DNA of 64,000 nt from positions 27,443,840 through 27,507,839 of the forward strand of contig CM049322.1 in assembly GCA_026874595.1 (NCBI GenBank), given 5' to 3'. Source of the DNA: Sipunculus nudus (lineage: Eukaryota; Annelida; Sipuncula; Golfingiida; Sipunculidae). The notes under the pieces were generated by a model. The model saw only the letters and a list, made by a program, of their open reading frames with translations, was not told the DNA's origin and made no database searches. Below, piece after piece: positions 60,401 to 64,000 of the stretch. Numbering within the stretch: position 1 is the stretch's first letter; every line of letters begins with the position of its first letter. A program made the position numbers and the translations under genes.

Positions 60401-62090
60401 TTTAAGAATTTTTTTCTCTATTTCTGAGACCTTTAAAACTGTGAACATCTGTTAACAGGGCACAAATCGTAAAGACTGGACCTAGAATCTAAATTCTTGA
60501 CACACTGAGAGACCTATGATAAGTCTCCATGGAAACCAGAAATTAGGTCTCTGTTACCCATATCCTTAGAGCTATTGGGCCCCAAAGTACCCCCCCCCCC
60601 CAGAATAGTGAAAAATTTCATACAAAAACTTCAATATCTCATTAACTACATCACTGATGGTCATGATTTTTTGCATATATATATTGATTATGGGAAGTTT
60701 CATCAGTGTCTGCAGACTAGTGGCGCCACTTGTATTTTTCGATTTTTTATGAATTGTTTTCTCTATTTTTGAGACCTTTAAAACTGTGAACATCTGTTAA
60801 CAGGGCACAAATCGTTAAGACTGGACATTGAATCTTAATTCTTGACACACTGAGAGACCTATGAAAAGTCTCCATGGTAACCTGAAATTAGGTCTCTGTG
60901 ACTCATATATTTAGAGCTATTTGGCCCCAAAGTACCCCCCAGAATAGTAATAAATTTCATACAAAAACTTCAATATCTCATTAACTACATCACTGATGGT
61001 CATTTTTTTTGCATACATATTGATGATGAGATGTTTCATCAGTGTCTGCAGACTGGTGGCGCCACCTGTATTTTTCGATTTTTTTTTACGAATTGTTTTC
61101 TCTATTTTTGAGACCTTTAAAACTGTGAACATCTGTCAACAGGGCACATATTGTAAAGACTGGATCTAGAATCTTCATTCCTCACACAGTGAGAGACCTA
61201 TGAAAAGTCTCCATGGAAACCTGAAATAAGGTCTCTGTTACCCATATCCTTTGAGCTGTTTGGCTCCTAATTACCCCCCATAATAATGGAAAATTTGATA
61301 AAAACAAACTGCAACATCTCAATAACTACAACACTGATGGTCATGATTTTTTGCATACATATTGATCAAGAGGTGTTCCATCAGTTCCTGTAGACTGGTG
61401 GTGCCACCTGTATTTTTTCAAATTTTTACAATTACTTTTCTCTATTATTGAGACCTTTAAGGATGTAGGTATCTGTCAACAGGGTACAAATCCTAACGAC
61501 TGGACCTAGAATCTTCATTCTTGATACACAGGGAGACCTATAAAATGTCTCCATGGAAACCTGAAATTAGGTCTCTGTTACCCATATCCTTTGAGCTATG
61601 GCACTCCAAAGTACAGCTCAGAATAATGGAAAAATTGTTACAAAAGCTGAAGTATCTGAACAACTAATGCAGAGATCACCGTAATTGTTTGTATGGATAT
61701 TGATCATGGAGTTTTTCATCAGTTTCTGCAGACTGGTGGCACCACCTGTATTTGTTCGGGGTTTTTTACGATTTTTTTTCTCTATTTTTGAGACCTTTAA
61801 GGATGCTGTCATCTGTTAACGTGGCACAAATTGTAACAACAGGACCTAGAATCTTCATTCTTGTCATGCAAGGAGGCCCATGAAAAGTGTCTATGGAAAC
61901 CTGAAATTAGGTCTCTGTTACCCATATCCTTCAAGCTATAGGACTCCAAAGTATCCCTCAGAATAATGGAAAATTTGATACAAAAGCTGAAGTATCTGAA
62001 CAACTTATCCAGAGATCACCATGATCCTTTGCATGGATATTGACAATTAAGTGTTTTTATTAGTTTCTGCAGACCGGTGGAACCACCTGT
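60401..62090 (+). repeat. Family K tandem array, right part (about 5 units)
   Basis: Units of about 336-342 bp (sites at 60722, 61058, about 61399, about 61738 and about 62078). Divergence increases to the right, and the palindrome core decays from GGCGCC to GGTGCC and GGCACC. No terminus is seen; the next S element starts directly after CACCTGTATTTTT. Confidence 0.8.
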
Positions 62091-63475
62091 ATTTTTAGCT
62101 CAGCTGACTATAAGTCATCTGAGCTATAGTCGTGGTCCATTGTCCGTTGTCTGTCCGTCCGTCCGTCCGTAGATGTGGCACGTTTTGAAACCGTAAGACC
62201 TAGGAATCCAAAATTCGGCATAATGTTAGATGTCCCCAAGATCTCCTACCAAGCCGAAAACTGGGTCTTTGCAACTTCGTTACTTTGAGAAATTAAGGAA
62301 AAACCTCAATTTTTTATTAAAAACCTATTTTCACACTTCAGGACTGCCTAATATCAAAACCACTCATCTGTTTTTCCTCATATTTACCATAAATATTCCT
62401 CTATATAGTTCCTATGTACATGCCAGAAATTATGTCTGTATTATTTAATTTAAAAAAGTTATGGGCCCAAACATAATGCATTTTGTAAAAAATCAGGAAA
62501 GATATTTGATCACTTAACACAAAAATGTTAAAGCTATCGACCTTTTTTCCAGTAATATAACTTTAATTAATCAAAATTAAATTGTATACCCAAAATTAGA
62601 TGAAAATATTTTAAATTTTCTAAAATATTAATAAAAATAAAAAATTGGTACCTTAAATTTTGCCCAACTTTGACCATGGCACGTTTTTTTCCTGTAAGTA
62701 CTGTGGATTTAATTTTCACAGCATGTTTTTGTTAGCATTTCAACTGTTATCACCAAAAATTTGAAACCAGTTGATCAAAAACTGTAGATTTTAATAAGTT
62801 TTCAAGCACCATGTAACATATTGTTTACATCAAGCTAGTGTTATGCAGTTTGCAAGAGCTCAGCTCCCCAGCTTCAGCTCTTAGTTCCTTAAATTCGGCA
62901 TACAGTTAGATGTCTCCAAAATCCCCTACCATGCCAAGAATTTGGTCACTAGGACTTAATACCTTCGAGATATTAATGAAAAACTTCATTTTTTCCATTA
63001 AAAACCCATTGTTACACTTCAAGACTGCCTAATATCAAAACCACTGATCTGACTTTAATCATAAATAATATACATATTTTTCATTCTCTATGCACATGCC
63101 AGAATGATGTCAGTATTGCGTAATTGTTTTAAGTTATGGGCCCAAACATAATGCACTTTGTAAAAAATAAAGAAATATATTTACTCCCTTAACAAGGGCA
63201 TTGCTGAAGCTAGAGATTTTTTTTGTCAGGGATGTAACTTTATTTAATCAAGATTCAATTGAATACCCAAAATTAGTTCTGAATTTTTCAGTTATTAGTA
63301 TAAATATAAAATTAGTACCTTAAATTTTGCCCAACTGTGACCATGGCACGTTTGTGTCCTGTGAGCACTGTTGATATAATTTTCATATCATGCACACATT
63401 AGGATTTCAGCTTTTTAGTTTAGAAAGCTGAAAGAAATTGGCCAAAAATTGTAGCTTTTATTAATGTTTTTTATG
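62091..63475 (+). mobile_element. Family S element, copy 7 (3' end not identified)
   Basis: The head TTTTTAGCTCAGCTGACTATAA and a GTCTGTCCGTCCGTCCGTCC block resemble copy 6 closely for about 600 bp. The body phrases AGATGTCnCCAAAATCnCCTACC occur twice (62228 and 62912), like copy 5. The S tail palindrome is not found, so the right limit is approximate. Confidence 0.5.
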
Positions 63476-64000
63476 AGACCCTGTCAGACTTTGGCTCTCT
63501 CCAGCCCCTCTTGAGTCACCTGTATGTTGACCTTGTTGACCTTTCATCAAATTATGCACGCTTGAGGCGAGGCATACAGGAATCCAGGCAGCTTATGGCC
63601 AGCCACAGTCGATCCAGGTGTCCAACCCAACTCATCTAGTAGTTTTAACCAACAACATAACAATAAACAATAAATTAATAAATTTTTATTGGTTTTTAAT
63701 AACAAATTAAAGAAAAATAGAAAAGGAATTTGTTAGTTTATGATAACAGGAAATTAACTTGCAGTTACTGATGATATAAGAATCTTGTATCGATGGGTAG
63801 AATGTCACATATTCCAAATAACACCATGCAGTCACCTTTGGCATTTTTCAGTTCAATTTTAATGATAAAGAAGTAAATCATATTATTCATTACTAATCAT
63901 TAGGGATCATATGAAGGAAATTAATGATAGACAAAGATGCAGTTGATAATTTTAATCTAGATTCCTACTGTGTCTAGTGTGTACATTGATGTGAAATTAG
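63476..64000. other. Right window edge, nothing recognised
   Basis: Contains CCAACTCATCTAGTAGTTTT near 63630, which could be a CTAG-type end without a convincing hairpin. Otherwise it is AT-rich DNA. Confidence 0.4.

Overview
This is eukaryotic nuclear DNA, AT-rich and very repeat-dense. It most likely comes from a mollusc, probably a bivalve. That assignment is an inference from the repeats (elements opening with TTTTTAGC plus GTCCGTCC blocks and ending in a palindrome plus CTTGTTT, a style I associate with lophotrochozoan genomes) and from a decayed gene family familiar from marine invertebrates. No bacterial-style gene organisation is visible.

Only one host gene is convincing: an RBM7/RBM11-like RNA-binding protein on the + strand. 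Three exons are visible: 7678-7823 (second half of the RRM, with RNP1), 20745-20910 (end of the RRM and a low-complexity linker) and 40431-40676 (Gln/Met-rich C-terminus and stop). Splice phases agree (146 nt, then 166 nt, then a phase-0 entry), giving 185 codons plus the stop. The 5' exon or exons lie upstream of the window. The introns are about 12.9 and 19.5 kb and consist mostly of nested transposable elements. Three minisatellites sit on this gene's boundaries: a 54-bp array ending at the 3' splice site, a 53-bp array made of the exon end plus the 5' splice site, and a 38-bp array starting at the stop codon.

The rest is layered mobile DNA. (1) At least eight families of non-coding Helitron-like elements (called A, B, D, E, G, K, P and S here) share a plan: a 5' hairpin or TTTTTAGC head, a GTCCGTC-rich block, a body that is often tandem 180-350-bp modules, and a 3' palindrome followed by CTAG or CTTG and then T. 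(2) A pogo/Tigger-like DNA transposon at 8084-13051 splits the 53-bp array and carries a transposase N-terminal relic. (3) A minus-strand LTR retrotransposon at 14308-18762 splits a 45-bp array. (4) A hAT-like element at 48295-51767 splits a 64-bp array. (5) Two copies of a roughly 1-kb element (35846-36919 and 38936-39949) have terminal palindromes rather than ordinary terminal inverted repeats. (6) A decayed minus-strand pseudogene lies at about 54894-56160.

Downstream of the RBM7-like gene (about 41.6-64 kb) I find no other intact gene. Most long open frames in the window are by-products of tandem repeats whose unit length is divisible by three.

All alignments and counts were made by eye. 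Element boundaries backed by target duplications or empty sites are firm; boundaries given as 'about' are estimates.
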